Shown: positions 27,276 through 36,366 of the stretch, one piece after another
Layout: the number at the start of each line of letters is the position of its first letter
Position numbering within the stretch: the stretch's first letter is position 1
From: an uncultured Desulfobacteraceae bacterium
GTDB taxonomy: Bacteria; Desulfobacterota; Desulfobacteria; Desulfobacterales; Desulfobacteraceae
DNA: 52,080 nucleotides
Direction of reading: 5' to 3'
Assembly: GCA_913041495.1 (NCBI GenBank)
Contig: CAJWHT010000014.1
Coordinates: forward strand, 1 to 52,080
The notes under the pieces: model-generated
The model's database searches: none
What the model was told of the DNA's origin: nothing
Seen by the model: the letters and a program-made list of their open reading frames with translations, nothing else
Translations under genes and position numbers: made by a program

Positions 27276-27314
27276 GCCTGCCCCAGGCCGGACCCTAAGG
27301 GGCCTGGGGCAGGC
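27276..27314 (+). terminator. Strong intercistronic hairpin (14-bp perfect stem)
   Basis: GCCTGCCCCAGGCC (27276-27289) pairs perfectly with GGCCTGGGGCAGGC (27301-27314) across an 11-nt loop, just after the esterase stop. The expected U-run is weak: the next T-stretch is CTTTTTG about 15 nt further on. It may be an attenuator or a 3'-end stabiliser that reduces transcription into the last three cluster genes, not necessarily a full terminator. Confidence 0.6.
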
Positions 27315-27382
27315 GTATAACCCTATGGCTTTTTGCCTACAAGGACGGACCCATGCCGGGGGCGTTGCAAAGGGGAAAGATT

Positions 27383-28738
27383 ATGACAGACAACATTCTC
27401 GAAGATATCAGCCGTTTCCTGTGTCAGGAGGCACCTTCATTTGAGGTCCTCCTGGATAAATACGGCGATCTGCCGTTTCGTGATATCACAAGGATTGCCC
27501 TCAACGGGCAAAAACCGCTGTCCGACCCGCTGAAACAGGCGGTTTTAAATGCGGCGTCCAGGGTTTACGGCACGGATACCGCAGACGGCCTTCGCGGACA
27601 ACTGGCGCAGAAACCCGTATTCAACACGGCCGAACATTTCGGGTTCTCCAACAGTTTTCTGCTTCATTCCAGTATTTTTACGGCCAACCTGGAGAAGGCC
27701 AGGTCCCATGCATACAATATCGTGCTGGCCTGCAGCAATATTTCATTCAAAGATCATTCCCAGCCGGCAACCATTGCCTGGAAAGGAGAGTCCGTCCGGC
27801 TGGTGTCTGTGAAACATTTGCGATGCTCCGTTTACACCGCACCGCCCGTTGACAGGGCGCGCTGGCCGGATATTCATGGGGATTTCCAACGCCTGATCCC
27901 TCACGATACCCTGCCGGTGTCAGGCTTCATGGACCAGATGAGCCGGATTAACACCACCTTATGGGAAAAGGCGTTCGGTGGGGATAACGGGTTTCCTGAA
28001 CTGGTCTATTTAGCCCTGGAAGAGGTGGCCGCCCAATTGATCATAGATTCCATTGCGCACGAGGATGATCTGGCGGCATTCTGCTTTAACCCGGAACGGC
28101 TTTTGGTGTTGCTGGATACCTTTGAGGGGCTGCCCTACTGCTGGGAGGGGGAAACAAAAGGCACCCACCTGTTCTGGCACGATGTGGCAGGAAAAGCCAA
28201 ATACCCGCTGCGGTTTGACGGCAGCAGGCATTTGACCGGCAGGGATGCACGGATTGAGCTCACTGCCGGTACTATCATTGAGAAACTCCGGGATAAAACA
28301 CTGATCCCGGGATCTTTTCTATCCTATCTGATCCTGCTGCATCACAATGCCAGGATCTTCGGGGGGCCTTTGCAGATCCAGGTGATGCCGGAAATATGGC
28401 GGCGGTGGTGCGAAATGACGGGCATTGATCACGATACATCCGTGTCCGACGAATCGCAGATGTCCATGTTTTCCCTGCTGTTCAACCGGCAGTTCGCCCC
28501 CTTAAATTTTGATGATATTATTTCCCTGCCGGATGAAAAACGGCACCCCATGTTCCATCAGATGATGCAGGCCTATGACCGGCTGACCCCGAAAGACCTG
28601 TTGGCCCTTTTTGCATTTCCTGCAATCATCAGCCAGAAAAAAGAGCCGCATCCCTTTGCGCATCTTAAGGCGTACGGCGATCCCCGTGTGGTTGCCGAAC
28701 ATCTTAAATTGGACGAACGCATCGGCATACACATATAG
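27383..28738 (+). CDS. Protein of unknown function inside the PKS/NRPS cluster (451 aa)
   Basis: I do not recognise the family. The ATG at 27383 is chosen over the in-frame ATG at 27353 because AGGGGA (27371-27376) sits 6 nt upstream of it. The protein is soluble, with no signal peptide or membrane segment. Visible features include FGFSNSFLLHSSIFTANLEKA near residue 90, a Trp/His-rich central part (GETKGTHLFWHDVAG) and LLHHNARIFGGPLQIQVMPEIWRRW near residue 320. No nucleotide-binding, Rossmann or hydrolase signature is evident. Codon use matches the cluster. Its place between the two paralogous NRPS genes, 58 nt before the second, suggests a tailoring or accessory role, which is only inference. 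Confidence 0.85.
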   Translation: MTDNILEDISRFLCQEAPSFEVLLDKYGDLPFRDITRIALNGQKPLSDPLKQAVLNAASRVYGTDTADGLRGQLAQKPVFNTAEHFGFSNSFLLHSSIFTANLEKARSHAYNIVLACSNISFKDHSQPATIAWKGESVRLVSVKHLRCSVYTAPPVDRARWPDIHGDFQRLIPHDTLPVSGFMDQMSRINTTLWEKAFGGDNGFPELVYLALEEVAAQLIIDSIAHEDDLAAFCFNPERLLVLLDTFEGLPYCWEGETKGTHLFWHDVAGKAKYPLRFDGSRHLTGRDARIELTAGTIIEKLRDKTLIPGSFLSYLILLHHNARIFGGPLQIQVMPEIWRRWCEMTGIDHDTSVSDESQMSMFSLLFNRQFAPLNFDDIISLPDEKRHPMFHQMMQAYDRLTPKDLLALFAFPAIISQKKEPHPFAHLKAYGDPRVVAEHLKLDERIGIHI

Positions 28739-28796
28739 ACAAGATACCACGGCGAATATGGGGGCGGGCGCAGGTATATGAATACAGGAGTCAATC

Positions 28797-31700
28797 ATGG
28801 CCCATAAAATAGATGTTTCCCGGATGAGCAGGGCCCAGAAGCAGGCCATGCTCAAAGAACTGATGAAGAAAAAGCGCAAAGCGGCTTATTACCCGCTGTC
28901 ATCCGGCCAGAAGGGATTATGGTTTCTCCAGCGAATGAAACCGGACAGCCATGCCTATAATGTGCCCTGCGCTTTCAAACTGAAGGGAACCGTTGACGAT
29001 GACGCATTAAAGCGGGCCTTTGCCGCCCTCACGGAGCGCCACCCCATCCTGCGGAGCGTATTCAAAACCACAGAGGACGGGGAACCCCTCCAGTCCGTCG
29101 CCTTTGCTCCAAAGCTTTTTTTCAGGACAGAATCCATCGCACACATGGAAGATTCCCGGATCGCACCTTTTTTAAGGACCATTGTCCGCACCCCCTTTGA
29201 TCTTGAAAAAGGCCCGCTGTTTCGCGTCTATCTTTTCCGGCGTTCGGACACCGAGTCAATTCTGCTGGTGAACCTGCACCACATTATTTTTGACGGCAGT
29301 TCGTTTCCGGTGTTTGCAGATGAGTTGATGACCCTATACAGGGCGCAGGTGACGGGTGAAAATTTAAGGCTGCCTCATGTGAATGCGTCCTACAGCAGGT
29401 ATGTGGCCTGGCAGCAGAAGATGCTGGCAGGTGATGAGGGCTGGGAACATAAGGCCTATTGGCTGGATGTGCTGTACGGGGATCTGCCGGTATTAAACCT
29501 GCCTGCGGACATGGGGCCGGCCGATGCCACAAAGACCGCCGCCGGGGGATGCGAGACCGTCAGACGCGAGATTTGCGCGGATCTGACCCGAAAAATACGG
29601 CAGGTGGCAGCAGATAACGGTGTCTATCTTTTTACCGTGCTGCTTTCCGCCTACAAGGTGTTGCTGCACAGATACTCGGGCCAGGATGACATTATCACCG
29701 GAATTCCCATGGCCGGGCGCAACCGGACCGAATTTGAAGACCTGATCGGCTATTTTATCAATATGGTCCCTGTGAGGACCCGGTTATCGGGACAGACCAC
29801 ATTTGCCGATCTCATGGCGCAGGTGCATGCGGCTTCCATGGGGGCAATGGCCCATCAGGACTATCCTTTTCCCGAAATCGTGAAAGCCCTGCGGGAAAGC
29901 GGCTGGTCAGACAACAGCGACAGTCCGCTGTTTCAAACGAGCTTTGTGCTCCAAAACTGGGCCAAGGGAATTGAGGCACGTTTTGGGGAGGGGCCCGATC
30001 AAGGAAAAGGGCAGGAAAATGCCACGGGATTCCGGCCGGAGTTGATGCTCAACATCCAGCAGGAGGAGGATTTCAACCTGTCCCTGGAAGTGCTGGATCT
30101 GGACCGCCTTCAGTTTTTCTTCAAGTATGACGCAGGTTTGTACCGGCGGGAAACCGTCATCCGTATGGCGGAACATTTTACGCGCCTGCTGGAAGGCATT
30201 GCCGAAAACCCGGACCGGGAAATTTCAAGCCTCCCCCTGCTGACGGCCAAAGACCGCCGCATTATGCTTACGGAATGGAATGATACCGCAACGGATTATC
30301 CGAAGACGTGTTTGCACCGGCTGATTGAAGACCGGGTGGATGACACCCCTGATGCTGCGGCATTGATTTCCGGCACCATGCAACTGACCTATGGGCAGTT
30401 GAACGCGCGGACCAACCAGGTGGGACGCTACCTGCAAAAATTGGGTGTGGCACCCGGGACGCGGGTGGCCATCTGTATGGAACGCTCCCCGGAGATGGTG
30501 ATCGGGCTGCTGGGCATTATGAAGGCCGGCGGGACCTATGTGCCCGTTGATCCGGAATACCCCGAAGACCGCATCCGTTACATGCTTGAGGATACGCAGG
30601 CCCCGCTGCTGGTGACCCAGGAGAAATTGCTGGACAGGCTGCCTACGCATGCGGCAAAGCCGGTCTGTCTTGACAGGGAATGGGATGCCGTCAGCAGGGA
30701 GGACGAAGCAAATATCAAAAGCTGCGTCACCCCGGATGACCTGGCCTATATTATCTATACCTCGGGTTCCACAGGGAAACCCAAAGGGGTGATGATCCGG
30801 CACAGGGGATTGCCCAATCTGGCCCGGGCCCAGATCCGTCTGTTTGGCGTCACGCCGTCTTCCCGGGTTCTCCAGTTCGCCTCCATGAGTTTCGATGCCT
30901 CGATTTCCGAGATCGCCATGGCCTTTTGTTCCGGGGCCGCCCTCTGCATGGGAACCAAAGACGAATTGCTGCCCGGTGAAAATCTTGAAAACACCCTGAT
31001 CCGCCATGGCGTCACCCATGTGACCCTGCCGCCGTCGGCCCTGAGTGTCATGGCCCCTGAGAAACTTGCCGGGCTTTCCACCATTGTCGTGGCCGGAGAG
31101 GCCTGCCCGCCGGAACTGGCGGCCCTCTGGGCCGAAAATCGCACATTTATCAATGCCTACGGGCCCAGCGAATCCACGGTCTGTGCTTCAGGGATGCGCT
31201 ATGATGCCGGCTGTGCCCCTTCGCCGGGCGGACGGATTCCCATTGGTAAACCCATAGACAACATCCGGCTCTATATCCTGGATTCGCATCTTCAGCCGGT
31301 ACCTGTCGGCGTACCCGGTGAGCTGCACATCGGAGGCGCAGGTCTTGCCCAGGGGTATCTAAACCGCCCAGGTCTCACCGACCGGGCCTTCATTTCCAAT
31401 CCCTTTGACGCGGAAAAAAGGTCCCGCCTTTACAAAACCGGGGACCTGTGCCGGTATCTGCCGGACGGCAACATTGAGTTTTTAGGCCGGATGGATCACC
31501 AGATCAAAATCCGGGGTTTTAGGATTGAATTAGGAGAGATCGAATCCGTACTCAGGGAGCACGGGCAGATCCGTGAGGCGGTGGTGGTGGCCAGGGAAAC
31601 CAAAGCCTGCGGCAAACAGTTGGTGGCCTATTTTACACCGGAGAACCCTAAGGCTGTGCCCACCCAGGGTGAACTTCGGGCAAGCCTGAAGGCAACCCTG

Positions 31701-34700
31701 CCGGATTTCATGATTCCGGCCCCCTTTGTCTGTCTTGAGGCCATGCCGCTGACCCCCAACGGTAAAATAGACCGCAAACGGCTGCCGGCACCGGATCCCG
31801 GACTGATCCGGGAAACATCCTTTGAAGCCCCCCGTACAAAAACCGAAGCGCGGCTTGGGGCCATCTGGGAAACGGTGCTGAAAATACAAAACGTAAGCAT
31901 CCACGATGATTTTTTCATGATGGGCGGCCATTCCCTTTTGGCCACCGTGGTGATTTCCCGCATCCAGAAGGCCTTCAATGTCCATATTCCCGTTACCGGC
32001 CTGTTTGATTATCCCACCATCGCGGAGTTCGGCCATTACCTGGAAGGGGTGTTACAGGTGGATCGTGCGTCCCACAGTACCATCCGGCCCGCTGACAGGG
32101 AACAGCCCCTTGCCCTGTCATTCGGGCAGCAGCGGTTGTGGTTCCTGGATAAGTTTGAGGGCAGCAATTCCGCCTCCTATAACGTACCCCTGGCCTTCAA
32201 GGTATCGGGGCCAATGGATATACCGGCCCTCAACCGGGCCGTTAATGAAATTGTACGCCGTCACGAAGTGCTGCGCACCGTTTTTAAAGACCCCGCCAAA
32301 AATAAGGCGGGTAAGAACGGATCATCTGCTCCCGTGCAGGTGATCCTGCCCGAACTTCAGGTGGATCTGACCCTGGCGGATGCAGGGTTTGATGATCGCC
32401 TGGATACAAACCTGCCCACAGACAGGGACAAAAGGGCTGCCAGGATCGTTTCCCATGAATGTCTCAAACCCTTTAACCTTTCCCAGGGGCCCTTGATCCG
32501 GGTGCTTCTCGTCCGGAAGACCGACCGGGAGCACCTGCTGTTGATCACCTTGCACCATATCGTGTTTGACGGCTGGTCCGCAGGGGTTTTTATGAAGGAA
32601 TTGGAACAGCTTTACGCCGCTTATACCCTGGGCAAACCATCCCCCCTGACGGAGCCGGACATCCAGTACGCGGATTTTGCCCGGTGGCAGCGGGACACCC
32701 TGCAAGGAGACACCCTTGCCGCCCATATGGCCTATTGGAAAAACCAACTGGCAGGCTCACCATTGTCAACGGAACTGCCCACGGACTACCCCCGGCCGCC
32801 GGTGCAGACCTTCAACGGCGATGTGGTCAGATTCCACCTTGGCCCGGCGCTTGCCGAAAAACTGACCGCCCTTTGCCGCGCATCCGGCGTCACCCTGTTC
32901 ATGGCATTGTATGCCGCTTTTGCCACCCTGCTGTCCCGCTACAACGGTAAAACGGATATCGTCATCGGTTCTCCGGTTGCCAACCGCACCCACGGCCAGA
33001 CAGAAGACCTGATCGGTTTTTTCGTCAACACCTTGGCCCTGCGGGCCGACCTGAGCGGTACGCCGTCATTTACCGCACTTCTGGCACGGGTGAAACAATG
33101 CACCACGGATGCCTATGCGCACCAGGACCTGCCCTTTGAACGGCTGATTCTGTCGGAAGGGCTGAATATCCGGCGCAGCATGAGCCATTCCCCCCTGTTC
33201 CAGGTGATGTTTGATCTGCACAACGTCACCGGCGAAGAATGCCTTAAAACGGGCGGTTTGACGTTCAACCCCTTTGATATCGACTTCAATGTTGCCAAGT
33301 TCGACCTGTCGCTGTCCATGGTGGCGGGGGATTTGAGCGGTTCAGGGGAAGGCGGCATATCCGGCCGGTTCGAGTACAACACCGATCTTTTTGACCGGGG
33401 CACCATAGAGCGGATGGCCGGCCATTTCAACACCCTGCTGGCGGATGCCGCCGCCCACCCGGAAAAAAAGATATCCGAGCTTTCAATTCTGACCCGGCCC
33501 GAAATCAATCAGTTGGTGCATGAATTCAACGACACCCGGACGGATGTCCCCCAGGAGCAATGCGTACACCAGCTCTTTGAGGCCTGGGCCCAAAAAACAC
33601 CGGAGGCAACCGCCGTTATTTTTGACGATATCCCCATGACCTACGGAGAGCTGAATCGGCGCGCCAACCAGGTGGCACGGTTTCTGCGCCGCCGGGGTGT
33701 CGGTCCCGATGTGCTGGTGGGCCTGCACATGGAGCGCTCCTTTGAGCTGGTCACAGGGCTGCTGGGTATCCTCAAGGCCGGCGGGGCCTATGTGCCCCTG
33801 GACCCCGGATATCCCGGTGAACGTATCGCCTATATGGTGTCGGACGCCGGCACACCGGTGGTGCTGACCCAGGCGGCACTGGCGGATCAATTTCCTGAAA
33901 CCTGCGCGGAACTGATCTGCCTGGATGACGGCTGGGAAGCCATCGCAGGGGAACCCGCGGATAACGTATCCTGTGACGTGACACCGGGCAACCTGATCTA
34001 TGTGATCTATACCTCGGGCACCACGGGCAGACCCAAAGGGGTGCTGATCGAGCACAGGTCCGTTCGCGCACGGGTGGCCGATTATCTGGAACGCTACAAC
34101 CTCACGGCCGATGACATTACCATTCATTACCGGCCCTACAGTTTTGACGGCACCATCGAGGAATACCTGCTGCCCCTTCTCCATGGCGGACGCTATGTCA
34201 TGGCCCCTCCGGGCATTTCCATGACGGATAATGTGGCGGCTTTCCTGATGAATGCGGCCCAGCGATACGGCCTGACCCGGCTTCATCTGCCGCCGGCCCT
34301 GCTGGATGTCTTCCTTACTGAACTGGAAAGAACAGGGAACCAGCAGATCGGCACCGTGACCACCATCTTTACCGGCGGGGACAGGCTGTCCCGGGATATC
34401 CTGTATAAATTCCACGCCATGTTCGGTGAGGGCAAGGCCTTTTTCAATTGCTACGGCCCCACCGAAAATACAAACGATTCGCTTGTCTGGCGTTGCAGTG
34501 TGGAAGAAACCCAGGGGCGGGTGGTGATCGGAAAGCCCATCGCCAACTCCCAGGCTTATGTTCTGGATGCCCATATGCAGCTTGTCCCCGTCGGGGTGCC
34601 AGGAGAGCTGTACGTAAGCGGCATCGGCCTTGCCCGGGGGTATCTGAACCGGCCGGACCTGACGGACGACGCTTTTTTGCCCCATCCCTTTGACAGGTCG

Positions 34701-36308
34701 AAGGATGCCCGCATTTACAGGACCGGCGACCTGTGCCGCTGCCTTCCGGACGGAAATATTGAGTTTCTGGGCCGGGTGGATCACCAGGTGAAGATCCGGG
34801 GATTCCGGATTGAACTCAGCGAGATCGAGTCCGTGCTGGTGGGGCATGACCGGGTGGCGGAAGCCATTGTCATCGCCCGGGAAGACCGGCCGGGCAACAA
34901 GCAACTGGCCGCCTATGTCACACCGGCCGAAGGCGGGGAGGTTCCCGGGCCGGAGGAACTCAAAGCCTATCTCAAGCAGATTTTACCGGACTATATGATA
35001 CCGCCTTTTATCATCGTCCTTGACGCGCTTCCCGCCACATCGAACGGTAAGTTTGACAGGAACGCGCTACCGGCCCCGGATTTTTCCGGCATGTCGGCCA
35101 CCTACACCAGGCCTGCAACGCAGAACGAAATCCTTCTGGCAGAGGTCTGGGCCGAGACCCTGGGCCTGGACCGCGTGGGCATCCATGACAATTTCTTTTC
35201 CCTGGGCGGCAATTCCATCACCAGCATACGGATGATGGCCAAAGCGGAAGAAAAGGGGCTTTCCCTGACGGTGAAGCAGATATTTGAGCATCAGACCATC
35301 GCCGAGCTTGCCCTGGCAGCAGCGTCACCGGCGAAGGATGCTTCCGGCAGGTCTGCCACGAATCTTACGCAGTTTCCGGAGTTGATCCGCCTGAACAAAG
35401 TCACAGAGGGGGCCCCTGTGTTCTGGATACACGGGGGACTTGGCGGCGTCGGGGCCTATCTTAGCCTTGCCAAAAGGATATCCCGGCCCTTCTACGGCAT
35501 CCAGGCACGGGGCTGGATGTCGGACCGTTCCCCCCTTTCGGGCATACCGGAGAAGGCGTCTTATTATCTTAAGATCATCCGGGCGGTCCAGCCCGAAGGC
35601 CCTTACCACCTGGGCGGATACTCCCACGGCGGTACCGTGGCCTATGAAATGACGCGGCAGTTGCAGGAACAGGGGGAGTCGGTGGCCTCCATCGTCATGC
35701 TGGATTCAAGCCCCGACCCAGATACTGGATCTGACCCGGCAAACGGAACCCCTCCCGGGGTCTTTAACCGGAAGCAGGCAATGCTACAGGCGGTCAACAT
35801 CGCGCTGTTTGAAGCCGCCCTTTCCGGCACGCAAACGGCAGCGCAAACCCTGATCCACCGGGATGAACTGCCTGCCGAAGGGGACGATGACGGTTTTTTG
35901 GATGCCCTGGTCTCCCACCCCAGGGTAAAAGGGCTGTTTGATACAGGGGAGAATGCAGCGGCACAGATTCAGTCCATTGTCGGCACCCTGGAAAAAAGCC
36001 ATGCGGAAACCTACCGCATCCGCCCCCTGCCCGAACCGGACGCCGTAGCCTGTCACTATTTCCGTAACAAAGGCGGACGGCTGCTTGGGGATCTTGCTCC
36101 CTATTTTTGCATGGAAGGGGAGGGTGTTGAAGAACGGGAAGGATATTGGAAGGCCTGGCAGGACCATATCTCCGACTTCCGCCTGATCGATGTGGATTCC
36201 CCCAACCACATGGCCATGCTGGCAGATGCCCGGTCCCTGGAGGACATTGCCCGGGGCTGTGAACGGCTGTATTCAACACAAAGAATCCCCGAAGCGATGC
36301 TGAATTAG
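28797..36308 (+). CDS. Second dimodular NRPS with thioesterase: C-A-PCP-C-A-PCP-TE (2503 aa)
   Basis: Paralogue of the NRPS at 16633: the upstream TACAGGAG, the N-terminal docking-like segment (IDVSRMSRAQKQAML) and most domains match closely. C1 has HHIIFDG (from 161). A1 again gives the pocket D-A-S-T-V-A-A-V-C-K, a tyrosine-type code. PCP1 Ser is 1046. C2 has HHIVFDG (from 1253). A2 has the unusual pocket D-G-E-H-F-G-C-N-D-K, different from its counterpart. PCP2 Ser2140 lies in GGNS. There is no epimerase; the chain passes directly to a TE with Ser2276 (GGYSHGG), an Asp in MLDS and His2471 (SPNHM). It should add Tyr-like plus a second L-residue and release by hydrolysis or cyclisation. Because both NRPSs end in a TE, they probably work in parallel and not in series. 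Confidence 0.95.
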   Translation: MAHKIDVSRMSRAQKQAMLKELMKKKRKAAYYPLSSGQKGLWFLQRMKPDSHAYNVPCAFKLKGTVDDDALKRAFAALTERHPILRSVFKTTEDGEPLQSVAFAPKLFFRTESIAHMEDSRIAPFLRTIVRTPFDLEKGPLFRVYLFRRSDTESILLVNLHHIIFDGSSFPVFADELMTLYRAQVTGENLRLPHVNASYSRYVAWQQKMLAGDEGWEHKAYWLDVLYGDLPVLNLPADMGPADATKTAAGGCETVRREICADLTRKIRQVAADNGVYLFTVLLSAYKVLLHRYSGQDDIITGIPMAGRNRTEFEDLIGYFINMVPVRTRLSGQTTFADLMAQVHAASMGAMAHQDYPFPEIVKALRESGWSDNSDSPLFQTSFVLQNWAKGIEARFGEGPDQGKGQENATGFRPELMLNIQQEEDFNLSLEVLDLDRLQFFFKYDAGLYRRETVIRMAEHFTRLLEGIAENPDREISSLPLLTAKDRRIMLTEWNDTATDYPKTCLHRLIEDRVDDTPDAAALISGTMQLTYGQLNARTNQVGRYLQKLGVAPGTRVAICMERSPEMVIGLLGIMKAGGTYVPVDPEYPEDRIRYMLEDTQAPLLVTQEKLLDRLPTHAAKPVCLDREWDAVSREDEANIKSCVTPDDLAYIIYTSGSTGKPKGVMIRHRGLPNLARAQIRLFGVTPSSRVLQFASMSFDASISEIAMAFCSGAALCMGTKDELLPGENLENTLIRHGVTHVTLPPSALSVMAPEKLAGLSTIVVAGEACPPELAALWAENRTFINAYGPSESTVCASGMRYDAGCAPSPGGRIPIGKPIDNIRLYILDSHLQPVPVGVPGELHIGGAGLAQGYLNRPGLTDRAFISNPFDAEKRSRLYKTGDLCRYLPDGNIEFLGRMDHQIKIRGFRIELGEIESVLREHGQIREAVVVARETKACGKQLVAYFTPENPKAVPTQGELRASLKATLPDFMIPAPFVCLEAMPLTPNGKIDRKRLPAPDPGLIRETSFEAPRTKTEARLGAIWETVLKIQNVSIHDDFFMMGGHSLLATVVISRIQKAFNVHIPVTGLFDYPTIAEFGHYLEGVLQVDRASHSTIRPADREQPLALSFGQQRLWFLDKFEGSNSASYNVPLAFKVSGPMDIPALNRAVNEIVRRHEVLRTVFKDPAKNKAGKNGSSAPVQVILPELQVDLTLADAGFDDRLDTNLPTDRDKRAARIVSHECLKPFNLSQGPLIRVLLVRKTDREHLLLITLHHIVFDGWSAGVFMKELEQLYAAYTLGKPSPLTEPDIQYADFARWQRDTLQGDTLAAHMAYWKNQLAGSPLSTELPTDYPRPPVQTFNGDVVRFHLGPALAEKLTALCRASGVTLFMALYAAFATLLSRYNGKTDIVIGSPVANRTHGQTEDLIGFFVNTLALRADLSGTPSFTALLARVKQCTTDAYAHQDLPFERLILSEGLNIRRSMSHSPLFQVMFDLHNVTGEECLKTGGLTFNPFDIDFNVAKFDLSLSMVAGDLSGSGEGGISGRFEYNTDLFDRGTIERMAGHFNTLLADAAAHPEKKISELSILTRPEINQLVHEFNDTRTDVPQEQCVHQLFEAWAQKTPEATAVIFDDIPMTYGELNRRANQVARFLRRRGVGPDVLVGLHMERSFELVTGLLGILKAGGAYVPLDPGYPGERIAYMVSDAGTPVVLTQAALADQFPETCAELICLDDGWEAIAGEPADNVSCDVTPGNLIYVIYTSGTTGRPKGVLIEHRSVRARVADYLERYNLTADDITIHYRPYSFDGTIEEYLLPLLHGGRYVMAPPGISMTDNVAAFLMNAAQRYGLTRLHLPPALLDVFLTELERTGNQQIGTVTTIFTGGDRLSRDILYKFHAMFGEGKAFFNCYGPTENTNDSLVWRCSVEETQGRVVIGKPIANSQAYVLDAHMQLVPVGVPGELYVSGIGLARGYLNRPDLTDDAFLPHPFDRSKDARIYRTGDLCRCLPDGNIEFLGRVDHQVKIRGFRIELSEIESVLVGHDRVAEAIVIAREDRPGNKQLAAYVTPAEGGEVPGPEELKAYLKQILPDYMIPPFIIVLDALPATSNGKFDRNALPAPDFSGMSATYTRPATQNEILLAEVWAETLGLDRVGIHDNFFSLGGNSITSIRMMAKAEEKGLSLTVKQIFEHQTIAELALAAASPAKDASGRSATNLTQFPELIRLNKVTEGAPVFWIHGGLGGVGAYLSLAKRISRPFYGIQARGWMSDRSPLSGIPEKASYYLKIIRAVQPEGPYHLGGYSHGGTVAYEMTRQLQEQGESVASIVMLDSSPDPDTGSDPANGTPPGVFNRKQAMLQAVNIALFEAALSGTQTAAQTLIHRDELPAEGDDDGFLDALVSHPRVKGLFDTGENAAAQIQSIVGTLEKSHAETYRIRPLPEPDAVACHYFRNKGGRLLGDLAPYFCMEGEGVEEREGYWKAWQDHISDFRLIDVDSPNHMAMLADARSLEDIARGCERLYSTQRIPEAMLN

Positions 36309-36352
36309 CTGGTTTATTCTTAACATTTTTTAAAGACGATGACGTGAAGCAA

Positions 36353-36358
36353 AAGGAG
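36353..36358 (+). promoter_or_regulatory. Ribosome binding site deciding the sulfotransferase start
   Basis: AAGGAG lies 8 nt before the ATG at 36367 but only 2 nt before the TTG at 36361, so the ATG is the start. Confidence 0.75.
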
Positions 36359-36366
36359 CGTTGATA

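Noticed and set aside
33483-34904. 473-aa minus-strand open frame inside the second NRPS
   Set aside because: Exactly antisense to the second adenylation domain, with no start signal and Gly/His-rich shadow composition.
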